A stretch of 64,000 nt of DNA from Aspidiotus rigidus (lineage: Eukaryota > Arthropoda > Insecta > Hemiptera > Diaspididae): contig JAVHKY010000058.1 of the NCBI GenBank assembly GCA_035079385.1, forward strand, positions 849,794-913,793. Direction: 5' to 3'. The translations under genes and the position numbers were made by a program. The notes below the pieces were generated by a model that did no database searches, was not told the origin of the DNA, and was given only the letters and a program-made list of their open reading frames with translations. This document shows, one piece after another, positions 50,510 through 63,700 of the stretch. Position 1 is the stretch's first letter. Each line of letters starts with the position of its first letter.

Positions 50510-50719
50510 GTTACCGGTCTCTAAGGGACTATATAAGATGGGTATTCGCAAGTGATAATAATCTAGCTGATAAACAGTCAGGAGGAGCAGTTATTTGGGA
50601 ATCAGAACAATCAGACGCTGAATAACTGCTCCTCTCACACTTTATCAACCAGATTATTATCACTTGCGCATACCTATCTTATAAATATAGTTCCTTACGG
50701 TCACTGGTTCGTTACCGGT
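50510..50719. repeat. Long imperfect inverted repeat (hairpin)
   Basis: Two arms of about 85 bp flank a 25-base loop (50596-50620). The best-paired parts are a 14-bp perfect stem next to the loop (50582-50595 with 50621-50634) and an 18-bp perfect stem (50547-50564 with 50651-50668); ACTATA and TAAGAT segments pair further out. GTTACCGGT lies in direct orientation at both ends (50510-50518 and 50711-50719), which could be a 9-bp target duplication of a fold-back or MULE-type MITE. Part of that 9-mer (ACCGGT) is itself a palindrome, so this evidence is weak. A hairpin RNA precursor is another possibility. Confidence 0.75.
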
Positions 50720-51185
50720 TTTCTCCCACTCCGCTGAGGGTAGTCTTATTGTCCCCTCTGTCAAGGGTTGTCAGACGTTTCCCCTACAACTTTCTCCAAT
50801 CTACCTTTCTTGTAACAAGATGCAGCGCCTTGCTGGCATTCCTGTTATAGCAATTAGTTGTGTACCACTGATTTATTGTCGCCGTAACACCCGTTTACGC
50901 GTTGCTGTGTGAGTCGCTTTGTGACCCGTTTATCGCCGCTGTGTTTGTCTTATTTCGCCTTCTTTTACGCGCATAATGAGTCGCGTTATGGAAACCAACG
51001 AGGTCAGAAACATTAATATTATTATTATGATTATTATATGAAACATATCAGGAGTTCGCGCAGGTTCTCTATTCTCTACAATCTCGGAGAAAGCCTTTCT
51101 GGTCTAGGCCGGATTGCACCGCGATCAATTATGAAAGCTGATCTAGAAATACCAATGATTGTTGAGTTGTGTACCTTTCACAGAC
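50720..51185. other. Mixed-composition spacer between satellites
   Basis: The sequence is less AT-rich and has several short near-repeats (CACCCGTTTACGCG / GACCCGTTTATCGCC; GAGTCGCTTTGTG / GAGTCGCGTTATGG) and an ATT-rich microsatellite near 51018-51036. An ATG at 50820 opens only about 30 codons. Nothing here could be assigned to a gene or a known element; a transposon or LTR fragment is possible but unsupported. Confidence 0.6.
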
Positions 51186-53127
51186 CGGCTAACCAATTGT
51201 TCGAGATAGGTTGAAAATTTTTACGGGGATCGATCGAGGGCGTCGAGACGCATCTAGTCCACCACTTCACCTCCAGTTTTGAGCCGTCTAGACGACGGGA
51301 CAGTTTTTTGGCCGTAAATCGCTAACCGTTCGAGATAGGTTAAAAATTTTTACGGGGATCGATCGAGGGCGTCGAGACGCATCTAGTCCACCACTTCACC
51401 TCCAGTTTTGAGCCGTCTAGACGACGGGACAGTTTTTTGGCCGTAAATCGCTAACCGTTCGAGATAGGTTAAAAATTTTTACGGGGATCGATCGAGGGCG
51501 TCGAGACGCATCTAGTCCACCACTTCACCTCCAGTTTTGAGCCGTCTAGACGACGGGACAGTTTTTTGGCCGTAAATCGCTAACCGTTCGAGATAGGTTA
51601 AAAATTTTTACGGGGATCGATCGAGGGCGTCGAGACGCATCTAGTCCACCACTTCACCTCCAGTTTTGAGCCGTCTAGACGACGGGACAGTTTTTTGGCC
51701 GTAAATCGCTAACCGTTCGAGATAGGTTAAAAATTTTTACGGGGATCGATCGAGGGCGTCGAGACGCATCTAGTCCACCACTTCACCTCCAGTTTTGAGC
51801 CGTCTAGACGACGGGACAGTTTTTTGGCCGTAAATCGCTAACCGTTCGAGATAGGTTAAAAATTTTTACGGGGATCGATCGAGGGCGTCGAGACGCATCT
51901 AGTCCACCACTTCACCTCCAGTTTTGAGCCGTCTAGACGACGGGACAGTTTTTTGGCCGTAAATCGCTAACCGTTCGAGATGGGTTGAAAATTTTTACGG
52001 GGATCGATCGAGGGCGTCGAGACGCATCTAGTCCACCACTTCACCTCCAGTTTTGAGCCGTTTAGACGACGGGACAGTTTTTTGGCCGTAAATCGCTAAC
52101 CGTTCGAGATAGGTTGAAAATTTTTACGGGGATCGATCGAGGGCGTCGAGACGCATCTAGTCCACCACTTCACCTCCAGTTTTGAGCCGTCTAGACGACG
52201 GGACAGTTTTTTGGCCGTAAATCGCTAACCGTTCGAGATAGGTTAAAAATTTTTACGGGGATCGATCGAGGGCGTCGAGACGCATCTAGTCCACCACTTC
52301 ACCTCCAGTTTTGAGCCGTCTAGACGACGGGACAGTTTTTTGGCCGTAAATCGCTAACCGTTCGAGATAGGTTAAAAATTTTTACGGGGATCGATCGAGG
52401 GCGTCGAGACGCATCTAGTCCACCACTTCACCTCCAGTTTTGAGCCGTCTAGACGACGGGACAGTTTTTTGGCCGTAAATCGCTAACCGTTCGAGATAGG
52501 TTAAAAATTTTTACGGGGATCGATCGAGGGCGTCGAGACGCATCTAGTCCACCACTTCACCTCCAGTTTTGAGCCGTCTAGACGACGGGACAGTTTTTTG
52601 GCCGTAAATCGCTAACCGTTCGAGATAGGTTAAAAATTTTTACGGGGATCGATCGAGGGCGTCGAGACGCATCTAGTCCACCACTTCACCTCCAGTTTTG
52701 AGCCGTCTAGACGACGGGACAGTTTTTTGGCCGTAAATCGCTAACCGTTCGAGATAGGTTAAAAATTTTTACGGGGATCGATCGAGGGCGTCGAGACGCA
52801 TCTAGTCCACCACTTCACCTCCAGTTTTGAGCCGTCTAGACGACGGGACAGTTTTTTGGCCGTAAATCGCTAACCGTTCGAGATAGGTTAAAAATTTTTA
52901 CGGGGATCGATCGAGGGCGTCGAGACGCATCTAGTCCACCACTTCACCTCCAGTTTTGAGCCGTCTAGACGACGGGACAGTTTTTTGGCCGTAAATCGCT
53001 AACCGTTCGAGATAGGTTAAAAATTTTTACGGGGATCGATCGAGGGCGTCGAGACGCATCTAGTCCACCACTTCACCTCCAGTTTTGAGCCGTCTAGACG
53101 ACGGGACAGTTTTTTGGCCGTAAATCG

Positions 53128-53500
53128 CTATCCGTTCGAGATAGGTTAAAAATTTTTACGGGGATCGATCGAGGGCGTCGAGACGCATCTAGTCCACCAC
53201 TTCACCTCCAGTTTTGAGCCGTCTAGACGACGGGACAGTTTTTTGGCCGTAAATCGCTAACCGTTCGAGATAGGTTAAAAATTTTTACGGGGATCGATCG
53301 AGGGCGTCGAGACGCATCTAGTCCACCACTTCACCTCCAGTTTTGAGCCGTCTGGACGACGGGACAGTTTTTTGGCCGTAAATCGCTAACCGTTCGAGAT
53401 AGGTTGAAAATTTTTACGGGGATCGATCGAGGGCGTCGAGACGCATCTAGTCCACCACTTCACCTCCAGTTTTGAGCCGTCTGGACGACGGGACAGTTTT
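53128..53500. repeat. Marked block in the 129-bp satellite, left copy
   Basis: CGCTATCCG (53131 region) is followed about 220 bp later by two successive monomers with CCGTCTGGACG. The same trio with the same spacing lies about 7209 bp to the right. Confidence 0.8.
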
Positions 53501-54382
53501 TTGGCCGTAAATCGCTAACCGTTCGAGATAGGTTGAAAATTTTTACGGGGATCGATCGAGGGCGTCGAGACGCATCTAGTCCACCACTTCACCTCCAGTT
53601 TTGAGCCGTCTAGACGACGGGACAGTTTTTTGGCCATAAATCGCTAACCGTTCGAGATAGGTTGAAAATTTTTACGGGGATCGATCGAGGGCGTCGAGAC
53701 GCATCTAGTCCACCACTTCACCTCCAGTTTTGAGCCGTCTAGACGACGGGACAGTTTTTTGGCCGTAAATCGCTAACCGTTCGAGATAGGTTAAAAATTT
53801 TTACGGGGATCGATCGAGGGCGTCGAGACGCATCTAGTCCACCACTTCACCTCCAGTTTTGAGCCGTCTAGACGACGGGACAGTTTTTTGGCCGTAAATC
53901 GCTAACCGTTCGAGATAGGTTAAAAATTTTTACGGGGATCGATCGAGGGCGTCGAGACGCATCTAGTCCACCACTTCACCTCCAGTTTTGAGCCGTCTAG
54001 ACGACGGGACAGTTTTTTGGCCGTAAATCGCTAACCGTTCGAGATAGGTTGAAAATTTTTACGGGGATCGATCGAGGGCGTCGAGACGCATCTAGTCCAC
54101 CACTTCACCTCCAGTTTTGAGCCGTCTAGACGACGGGACAGTTTTTTGGCCGTAAATCGCTAACCGTTCGAGATAGGTTAAAAATTTTTACGGGGATCGA
54201 TCGAGGGCGTCGAGACGCATCTAGTCCACCACTTCACCTCCAGTTTTGAGCCGTCTAGACGACGGGACAGTTTTTTGGCCGTAAATCGCTAACCGTTCGA
54301 GATAGGTTAAAAATTTTTACGGGGATCGATCGAGGGCGTCGAGACGCATCTAGTCCACCACTTCACCTCCAGTTTTGAGCCG

Positions 54383-55000
54383 TCTACACGACGGGACAGT
54401 TTTTGGCCGTAAATCGCTAACCGATCGAGATAGGTTGAAAATTTTTACGGGATCGATCGAGGGCGTCGAGACGCATCTAGTCCACCACTTCACCTCCAGT
54501 TTTGAGCCGTCTAGACGACGGGACAGTTTTTTGGCCGTAAATCGCTAACCGTTCGAGATAGGTTGAAAATTTTTACGGGGATCGATCGAGGGCGTCGAGA
54601 CGCATCTAGTCCACCACTTCACCTCCAGTTTTGAGCCGTCTAGACGACGGGACAGTTTTTTGGCCGTAAATCGCTAACCGTTCGAGATGGGTTGAAAATT
54701 TTTACGGGGATCGATCGAGGGCGTCGAGACGCATCTAGTCCACCACTTCACCTCCAGTTTTGAGCCGTTTAGACGACGGGACAGTTTTTTGGCCGTAAAT
54801 CGCTAACCGTTCGAGATAGGTAAAATTTTTACGGGGATCGATCGAGGGCGTCGAGACGCATCTAGTCCACCACTTCACCTCCAGTTTTGAGCCATCTAGA
54901 CGACGGACAGTTTTTTGGCCGTAAATCGCTAACCGTTCGAGATAGGTTAAAAATTTTTACGGGGATCGATCGAGGGCGTCGAGACGCATCTAGTCCATCA
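54383..55000. repeat. Segmental duplication inside the 129-bp satellite, copy 1
   Basis: A run of rare variants marks this block: TCTACACG (54383), CCGATCGAG (near 54421), GATGGGTTG (near 54686), GAGCCATCTAG (near 54889) and GTCCATCAC (near 54993). The same variants recur in the same order about 1155-1160 bp downstream, which is nine monomers less a few indels. Confidence 0.85.
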
Positions 55001-55537
55001 CTTCACCTCCAGTTTTGAGCCGTCTAGACGACGGGACAGTTTTTTGGCCGTAAATCGCTAACCGTTCGAGATAGGTTGAAAATTTTTACGGGGATCGATC
55101 GAGGGCGTCGAGACGCATCTAGTCCACCACTTCACCTCCAGTTTTGAGCCGTCTAGACGACGGGACAGTTTTTTGGCCGTAAATCGCTAACCGTTCGAGA
55201 TAGGTTAAAATTTTTACGGGGATCGATCGAGGGCGTCGAGACGCATCTAGTCCACCACTTCACCTCCAGTTTTGAGCCGTCTAGACGACGGGACAGTTTT
55301 TTGGCCGTAAATCGCTAACCGTTCGAGATAGGTTAAAAATTTTTACGGGGATCGATCGAGGGCGTCGAGACGCATCTAGTCCACCACTTCACCTCCAGTT
55401 TTGAGCCGTCTAGACGACGGGACAGTTTTTTGGCCGTAAATCGCTAACCGTTCGAGATAGGTTAAAATTTTTACGGGGATCGATCGAGGGGCGTCGAGAC
55501 GCATCTAGTCCACCACTTCACCTCCAGTTTTGAGCCG

Positions 55538-56160
55538 TCTACACGACGGGACAGTTTTTTGGCCGTAAATCGCTAACCGATCGAGATAGGTTGAAAATTT
55601 TTACGGGGATCGATCGAGGGCGTCGAGACGCATCTAGTCCACCACTTCACCTCCAGTTTTGAGCCGTCTAGACGACGGGACAGTTTTTTGGCCGTAAATC
55701 GCTAACCGTTCGAGATAGGTTGAAAATTTTTACGGGGATCGATCGAGGGCGTCGAGACGCATCTAGTCCACCACTTCACCTCCAGTTTTGAGCCGTCTAG
55801 ACGACGGGACAGTTTTTTGGCCGTAAATCGCTAACCGTTCGAGATGGGTTGAAAATTTTTACGGGGATCGATCGAGGGCGTCGAGACGCATCTAGTCCAC
55901 CACTTCACCTCCAGTTTTGAGCCGTCTAGACGACGGGACAGTTTTTTGGCCGTAAATCGCTAACCGTTCGAGATAGGTTGAAAATTTTTACGGGGATCGA
56001 TCGAGGGCGTCGAGACGCATCTAGTCCACCACTTCACCTCCAGTTTTGAGCCATCTAGACGACGGGACAGTTTTTTGGCCGTAAATCGCTAACCGTTCGA
56101 GATAGGTTAAAAATTTTTACGGGGATCGATCGAGGGCGTCGAGACGCATCTAGTCCATCA
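55538..56160. repeat. Segmental duplication inside the 129-bp satellite, copy 2
   Basis: It carries the five marker variants of the block at 54383 in the same order. One nearby variant of copy 1 (GAGCCGTTTAGACG near 54763) is absent here but is found with GATGGGTTG at 51979-52062, suggesting exchange among three blocks. Confidence 0.83.
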
Positions 56161-59100
56161 CTTCACCTCCAGTTTTGAGCCGTCTAGACGACGGGACAGT
56201 TTTTTGGCCGTAAATCGCTAACCGTTCGAGATAGGTTGAAAATTTTTACGGGGATCGATCGAGGGCGTCGAGACGCATCTAGTCCACCACTTCACCTCCA
56301 GTTTTGAGCCGTCTAGACGACGGGACAGTTTTTTGGCCGTAAATCGCTAACCGTTCGAGATAGGTTGAAAATTTTTACGGGGATCGATCGAGGGCGTCGA
56401 GACGCATCTAGTCCACCACTTCACCTCCAGTTTTGAGCCGTCTAGACGACGGGACAGTTTTTTGGCCGTAAATCGCTAACCGTTCGAGATAGGTTGAAAA
56501 TTTTTACGGGGATCGATCGAGGGCGTCGAGACGCATCTAGTCCACCACTTCACCTCCAGTTTTGAGCCGTCTAGACGACGGGACAGTTTTTTTGGCCGTA
56601 AATCGCTAACCGTTCGAGATAGGTTAAAAATTTTTACGGGGATCGATCGAGGGCGTCGAGACGCATCTAGTCCACCACTTCACCTCCAGTTTTGAGCCGT
56701 CTAGACGACGGGACAGTTTTTTGGCCGTAAATCGCTAACCGTTCGAGATAGGTTAAAAATTTTTACGGGGATCGATCGAGGGCGTCGAGACGCATCTAGT
56801 CCACCACTTCACCTCCAGTTTTGAGCCGTCTAGACGACGGGACAGTTTTTTGGCCGTAAATCGCTAACCGTTCGAGATAGGTTAAAAATTTTACGGGGAT
56901 CGATCGAGGGCGTCGAGACGCATCTAGTCCACCACTTCACCTCCAGTTTTGAGCCGTCTAGACGACGGGACAGTTTTTTGGCCGTAAATCGCTAACCGTT
57001 CGAGATAGGTTAAAAATTTTTACGGGGATCGATCGAGGGCGTCGAGACGCATCTAGTCCACCACTTCACCTCCAGTTTTGAGCCGTCTAGACGACGGGAC
57101 AGTTTTTTGGCCGTAAATCGCTAACCGTTCGAGATAGGTTAAAAATTTTTACGGGGATCGATCGAGGGCGTCGAGACGCATCTAGTCCACCACTTCACCT
57201 CCAGTTTTGAGCCGTCTAGACGACGGGACAGTTTTTGGCCGTAAATCGCTAACCGTTCGAGATAGGTTAAAAATTTTTACGGGGATCGATCGAGGGCGTC
57301 GAGACGCATCTAGTCCACCACTTCACCCTCCAGTTTTGAGCCGTCTAGACGACGGGACAGTTTTTTGGCCGTAAATCGCTAACCGTTCGAGATAGGTTAA
57401 AAATTTTTACGGGGATCGATCGAGGGCGTCGAGACGCATCTAGTCCACCACTTCACCTCCAGTTTTGAGCCGTCTAGACGACGGGACAGTTTTTTGGCCG
57501 TAAATCGCTAACCGTTCGAGATAGGTTAAAAATTTTTACGGGGATCGATCGAGGGCGTCGAGACGCATCTAGTCCACCACTTCACCTCCAGTTTTGAGCC
57601 GTCTAGACGACGGACAGTTTTTTGCCGTAAATCGCTAACCGTTCGAGATAGGTTAAAATTTTTACGGGGATCGATCGAGGGCGTCGAGACGCATCTAGTC
57701 CACCACTTCACCTCCAGTTTGAGCCGTCTAGACGACGGGACAGTTTTTTGGCCGTAAATCGCTAACCGTTCGAGATAGGTTAAAATTTTTACGGGGATCG
57801 ATCGAGGGCGTCGAGACGCATCTAGTCCACCACTTCACCTCCAGTTTTGAGCCGTCTAGACGACGGGACAGTTTTTGGCCGTAAATCGCTAACCGTTCGA
57901 GATAGGTTGAAAATTTTTACGGGGATCGATCGAGGGCGTCGAGACGCATCTAGTCCACCACTTCACCTCCAGTTTTGAGCCGTCTAGACGACGGGACAGT
58001 TTTTTGGCCGTAAATCGCTAACCGTTCGAGATAGGTTGAAAATTTTTACGGGGATCGATCGAGGGCGTCGAGACGCATCTAGTCCACCACTTCACCTCCA
58101 GTTTTGAGCCGTCTAGACGACGGGACAGTTTTTTGGCCGTAAATCGCTAACCGTTCGAGATAGGTTGAAAATTTTTACGGGGATCGATCGAGGGCGTCGA
58201 GACGCATCTAGTCCACCACTTCACCTCCAGTTTTGAGCCGTCTAGACGACGGGACAGTTTTTTGGCCGTAAATCGCTAACCGTTCGAGATAGGTTGAAAA
58301 TTTTTACGGGGATCGATCGAGGGCGTCGAGACGCATCTAGTCCACCACTTCACCTCCAGTTTTGAGCCGTCTAGACGACGGGACAGTTTTTTTGGCCGTA
58401 AATCGCTAACCGTTCGAGATAGGTTGAAAATTTTTACGGGGATCGATCGAGGGCGTCGAGACGCATCTAGTCCACCACTTCACCTCCAGTTTGAGCCGTC
58501 TAGACGACGGGACAGTTTTTTGGCCGTAAATCGCTAACCGTTCGAGATAGGTTGAAAATTTTTACGGGGATCGATCGAGGGCGTCGAGACGCATCTAGTC
58601 CACCACTTCACCTCCAGTTTTGAGCCGTCTAGACGACGGGACAGTTTTTTGGCCGTAAATCGCTAACCGTTCGAGATAGGTTGAAAATTTTTACGGGGAT
58701 CGATCGAGGGCGTCGAGACGCATCTAGTCCACCACTTCACCTCCAGTTTTGAGCCGTCTAGACGACGGGACAGTTTTTTGGCCGTAAATCGCTAACCGTT
58801 CGAGATAGGTTGAAAATTTTTACGGGGATCGATCGAGGGCGTCGAGACGCATCTAGTCCACCACTTCACCTCCAGTTTTGAGCCGTCTAGACGACGGGAC
58901 AGTTTTTTGGCCGTAAATCGCTAACCGTTCGAGATAGGTTAAAAATTTTTACGGGGATCGATCGAGGGCGTCGAGACGCATCTAGTCCACCACTTCACCT
59001 CCAGTTTTGAGCCGTCTAGACGACGGACAGTTTTTTGGCCGTAAATCGCTAACCGTTCGAGATAGGTTGAAAATTTTTACGGGGATCGATCGAGGGCGTC

Positions 59101-60335
59101 GAGACGCATCTAGTCCACCACTTCACCTCCAGTTTTGAGCCGTCTAGACGACGGGACAGTTTTTTGGCCGTAAATCGCTATCCGTTCGAGATAGGTTAAA
59201 AATTTTTACGGGGATCGATCGAGGGCGTCGAGACGCATCTAGTCCACCACTTCACCTCCAGTTTTGAGCCGTCTAGACGACGGGACAGTTTTTTGGCCGT
59301 AAATCGCTAACCGTTCGAGATAGGTTAAAAATTTTTACGGGGATCGATCGAGGGCGTCGAGACGCATCTAGTCCACCACTTCACCTCCAGTTTTGAGCCG
59401 TCTAGACGACGGGACAGTTTTTTGGCCGTAAATCGCTAACCGTTCGAGATAGGTTAAAAATTTTTACGGGATCGATCGAGGGCGTCGAGACGCATCTAGT
59501 CCACCACTTCACCTCCAGTTTTGAGCCGTCTAGACGACGGGACAGTTTTTTGGCCGTAAATCGCTAACCGTTCGAGATAGGTTGAAAATTTTTACGGGGA
59601 TCGATCGAGGGCGTCGAGACGCATCTAGTCCACCACTTCACCTCCAGTTTTGAGCCGTCTAGACGACGGGACAGATTTTTGGCCGTAAATCGCTAACCGT
59701 TCGAGATAGGTTGAAAATTTTACGGGGATCGATCGAGGGCGTCGAGACGCATCTAGTCCACCACTTCACCTCCAGTTTTGAGCCGTCTAGACGACGGGAC
59801 AGTTTTTTGGCCGTAAATCGCTAACCGATCGAGATAGGTTGAAAATTTTTACGGGGATCGATCGAGGGCGTCGAGACGCATCTAGTCCACAACTTCACCT
59901 CCAGTTTTGAGCCGTCTAGACGACGGGACAGTTTTTTGGCCGTAAATCGCTAACCGTTCGAGATAGGTTGAAAATTTTTACGGGGATCGATCGAGGGCGT
60001 CGAGACGCATCTAGTCCACCACTTCACCTCCAGTTTTGAGCCGTCTAGACGACGGGACAGTTTTTTGGCCGTAAATCGCTAACCGTTCGAGATAGGTTGA
60101 AAATTTTTACGGGGATCGATCGAGGGCGTCGAGACGCATCTAGTCCACCACTTCACCTCCAGTTTTGAGCCGTCTAGACGACGGGACAGTTTTTTGGCCG
60201 TAAATCGCTAACCGTTCGAGATAGGTTAAAAATTTTTACGGGGATCGATCGAGGGCGTCGAGACGCATCTAGTCCACCACTTCACCTCCAGTTTTGAGCC
60301 GTCTAGACGACGGGACAGTTTTTTGGCCGTAAATC

Positions 60336-60710
60336 GCTATCCGTTCGAGATAGGTTAAAAATTTTTACGGGGATCGATCGAGGGCGTCGAGACGCATCTA
60401 GTCCACCACTTCACCTCCAGTTTTGAGCCGTCTAGACGACGGGACAGTTTTTTGGCCGTAAATCGCTAACCGTTCGAGATAGGTTAAAATTTTTACGGGG
60501 ATCGATCGAGGGCGTCGAGACGCATCTAGTCCACCACTTCACCTCCAGTTTTGAGCCGTCTGGACGACGGGACAGTTTTTTTGGCCGTAAATCGCTAACC
60601 GTTCGAGATAGGTTGAAAATTTTTACGGGGATCGATCGAGGGCGTCGAGACGCATCTAGTCCACCACTTCACCTCCAGTTTTGAGCCGTCTGGACGACGG
60701 GACAGTTTTT
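60336..60710. repeat. Marked block in the 129-bp satellite, right copy
   Basis: It repeats the CGCTATCCG plus double CCGTCTGGACG pattern of the block at 53128. The distance is close to 56 monomers less accumulated indels, so it reports a long-range copy event within the array. Confidence 0.8.
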
Positions 60711-63700
60711 TGGCCGTAAATCGCTAACCGTTCGAGATAGGTTGAAAATTTTTACGGGGATCGATCGAGGGCGTCGAGACGCATCTAGTCCACCACTTCA
60801 CCTCCAGTTTTGAGCCGTCTAGACGACGGGACAGTTTTTTGGCCGTAAATCGCTAACCGTTCGAGATAGGTTGAAAATTTTTACGGGGATCGATCGAGGG
60901 CGTCGAGACGCATCTAGTCCACCACTTCACCTCCAGTTTTGAGCCGTCTAGACGACGGGACAGATTTTTGGCCGTAAATCGCTAACCGTTCGAGATAGGT
61001 TGAAAATTTTTACGGGGATCGATCGAGGGCGTCGAGACGCATCTAGTCCACCACTTCACCTCCAGTTTTGAGCCGTCTAGACGACGGGACAGTTTTTTGG
61101 CCGTAAATCGCTAACCGTTCGAGATAGGTTGAAAATTTTTACGGGGATCGATCGAGGGCGTCGAGACGCATCTAGTCCACCACTTCACCTCCAGTTTTGA
61201 GCCGTCTAGACGACGGGACAGTTTTTTGGCCGTAAATCGCTAACCGTTCGAGATAGGTTGAAAACTTTTACGGGGATCGATCGAGGGCGTCGAGACGCAT
61301 CTAGTCCACCACTTCACCTCCAGTTTTGAGCCGTCTAGACGACGGGACAGTTTTTTGGCCGTAAATCGCTAACCGTTCGAGATAGGTTGAAAATTTTTAC
61401 GGGGATCGATCGAGGGCGTCGAGACGCATCTAGTCCACCACTTCACCTCCAGTTTTGAGCCGTCTAGACGACGGGACAGTTTTTTGGCCGTAAATCGCTA
61501 ACCGTTCGAGATAGGTTGAAAATTTTTACGGGGATCGATCGAGGGCGTCGAGACGCATCTAGTCCACCACTTCACCTCCAGTTTTGAGCCGTCTAGACGA
61601 CGGGACAGTTTTTTGGCCGTAAATCGCTAACCGTTCGAGATAGGTTGAAAATTTTTACGGGGATCGATCGAGGGCGTCGAGACGCATCTAGTCCACCACT
61701 TCACCTCCAGTTTTGAGCCGTCTAGACGACGGGACAGTTTTTTGGCCGTAAATCGCTAACCGTTCGAGATAGGTTAAAAATTTTTACGGGGATCGATCGA
61801 GGGCGTCGAGACGCATCTAGTCCACCACTTCACCTCCAGTTTGAGCCGTCTAGACGACGGGACAGTTTTTTGGCCGTAAATCGCTAACCGTTCGAGATAG
61901 GTTGAAAATTTTTACGGGGATCGATCGAGGGCGTCGAGACGCATCTAGTCCACCACTTCACCTCCAGTTTTGAGCCGTCTAGACGACGGGACAGATTTTT
62001 GGCCGTAAATCGCTATCCGTTCGAGATAGGTTAAAATTTTTACGGGGATCGATCGAGGGCGTCGAGACGCATCTAGTCCACCACTTCACCTCCAGTTTTG
62101 AGCCGTCTAGACGACGGGACAGTTTTTTGGCCGTAAATCGCTAACCGTTCGAGATAGGTTAAAAATTTTTACGGGGATCGATCGAGGGCGTCGAGACGCA
62201 TCTAGTCCACCACTTCACCTCCAGTTTTGAGCCGTCTAGACGACGGGACAGTTTTTTGGCCGTAAATCGCTAACCGTTCGAGATAGGTTGAAAACTTTTA
62301 CGGGGATCGATCGAGGGCGTCGAGACGCATCTAGTCCACCACTTCACCTCCAGTTTTGAGCCGTCTAGACGACGGGACAGTTTTTTGGCCGTAAATCGCT
62401 AACCGTTCGAGATAGGTTGAAAATTTTTACGGGGATCGATCGAGGGCGTCGAGACGCATCTAGTCCACCACTTCACCTCCAGTTTTGAGCCGTCTAGACG
62501 ACGGGACAGTTTTTTTGGCCGTAAATCGCTAACCGTTCGAGATAGGTTGAAAACTTTTACGGGGATCGATCGAGGGCGTCGAGACGCATCTAGTCCACCA
62601 CTTCACCTCCAGTTTTGAGCCGTCTAGACGACGGGACAGTTTTTTGGCCGTAAATCGCTAACCGTTCGAGATAGGTTGAAAATTTTACGGGGATCGATCG
62701 AGGGCGTCGAGACGCATCTAGTCCACCACTTCACCTCCAGTTTTGAGCCGTCTAGACGACGGGACAGTTTTTGGCCGTAAATCGCTAACCGTTCGAGATA
62801 GGTTGAAAATTTTTACGGGGATCGATCGAGGGCGTCGAGACGCATCTAGTCCACCACTTCACCTCCAGTTTTGAGCCGTCTAGACGACGGGACAGTTTTT
62901 TGGCCGTAAATCGCTAACCGTTCGAGATAGGTTGAAAATTTTTACGGGGATCGATCGAGGGCGTCGAGACGCATCTAGTCCACCACTTCACCTCCAGTTT
63001 GAGCCGTCTAGACGACGGGACAGTTTTTTGGCCGTAAATCGCTAACCGTTCGAGATAGGTTGAAAATTTTACGGGGATCGATCGAGGGCGTCGAGACGCA
63101 TCTAGTCCACCACTTCACCTCCAGTTTTGAGCCGTCTAGACGACGGGACAGTTTTTTGGCCGTAAATCGCTAACCGTTCGAGATAGGTTGAAAATTTTTA
63201 CGGGGATCGATCGAGGGCGTCGAGACGCATCTAGTCCACCACTTCACCTCCAGTTTTGAGCCGTCTAGACGACGGGACAGTTTTTTGGCCGTAAATCGCT
63301 AACCGTTCGAGATAGGTTGAAAATTTTTACGGGGATCGATCGAGGGCGTCGAGACGCATCTAGTCCACCACTTCACCTCCAGTTTTGAGCCGTCTAGACG
63401 ACGGACAGTTTTTTGGCCGTAAATCGCTAACCGTTCGAGATAGGTTGAAAATTTTTACGGGGATCGATCGAGGGCGTCGAGACGCATCTAGTCCACCACT
63501 TCACCTCCAGTTTTGAGCCGTCTAGACGACGGGACAGTTTTTTGGCCGTAAATCGCTAACCGTTCGAGATAGGTTGAAAATTTTTACGGGGATCGATCGA
63601 GGGCGTCGAGACGCATCTAGTCCACCACTTCACCTCCAGTTTTGAGCCGTCTAGACGACGGGACAGTTTTTTGGCCGTAAATCGCTAACCGTTCGAGATA

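Noticed and set aside
50452..51182. Solo LTR (TGT start, TATATAAG near 50530, ACA-like end)
   Set aside because: There is no paired inverted ends plus target duplication, no primer-binding site or polypurine tract, and the TATA-like site lies within the hairpin arm.
57526..57711. 61-codon minus-strand frame in the 129-bp satellite
   Set aside because: 129 is a multiple of three, so frames can persist, but the standard monomers have stops here. This one is open only because of local one-base deletions.
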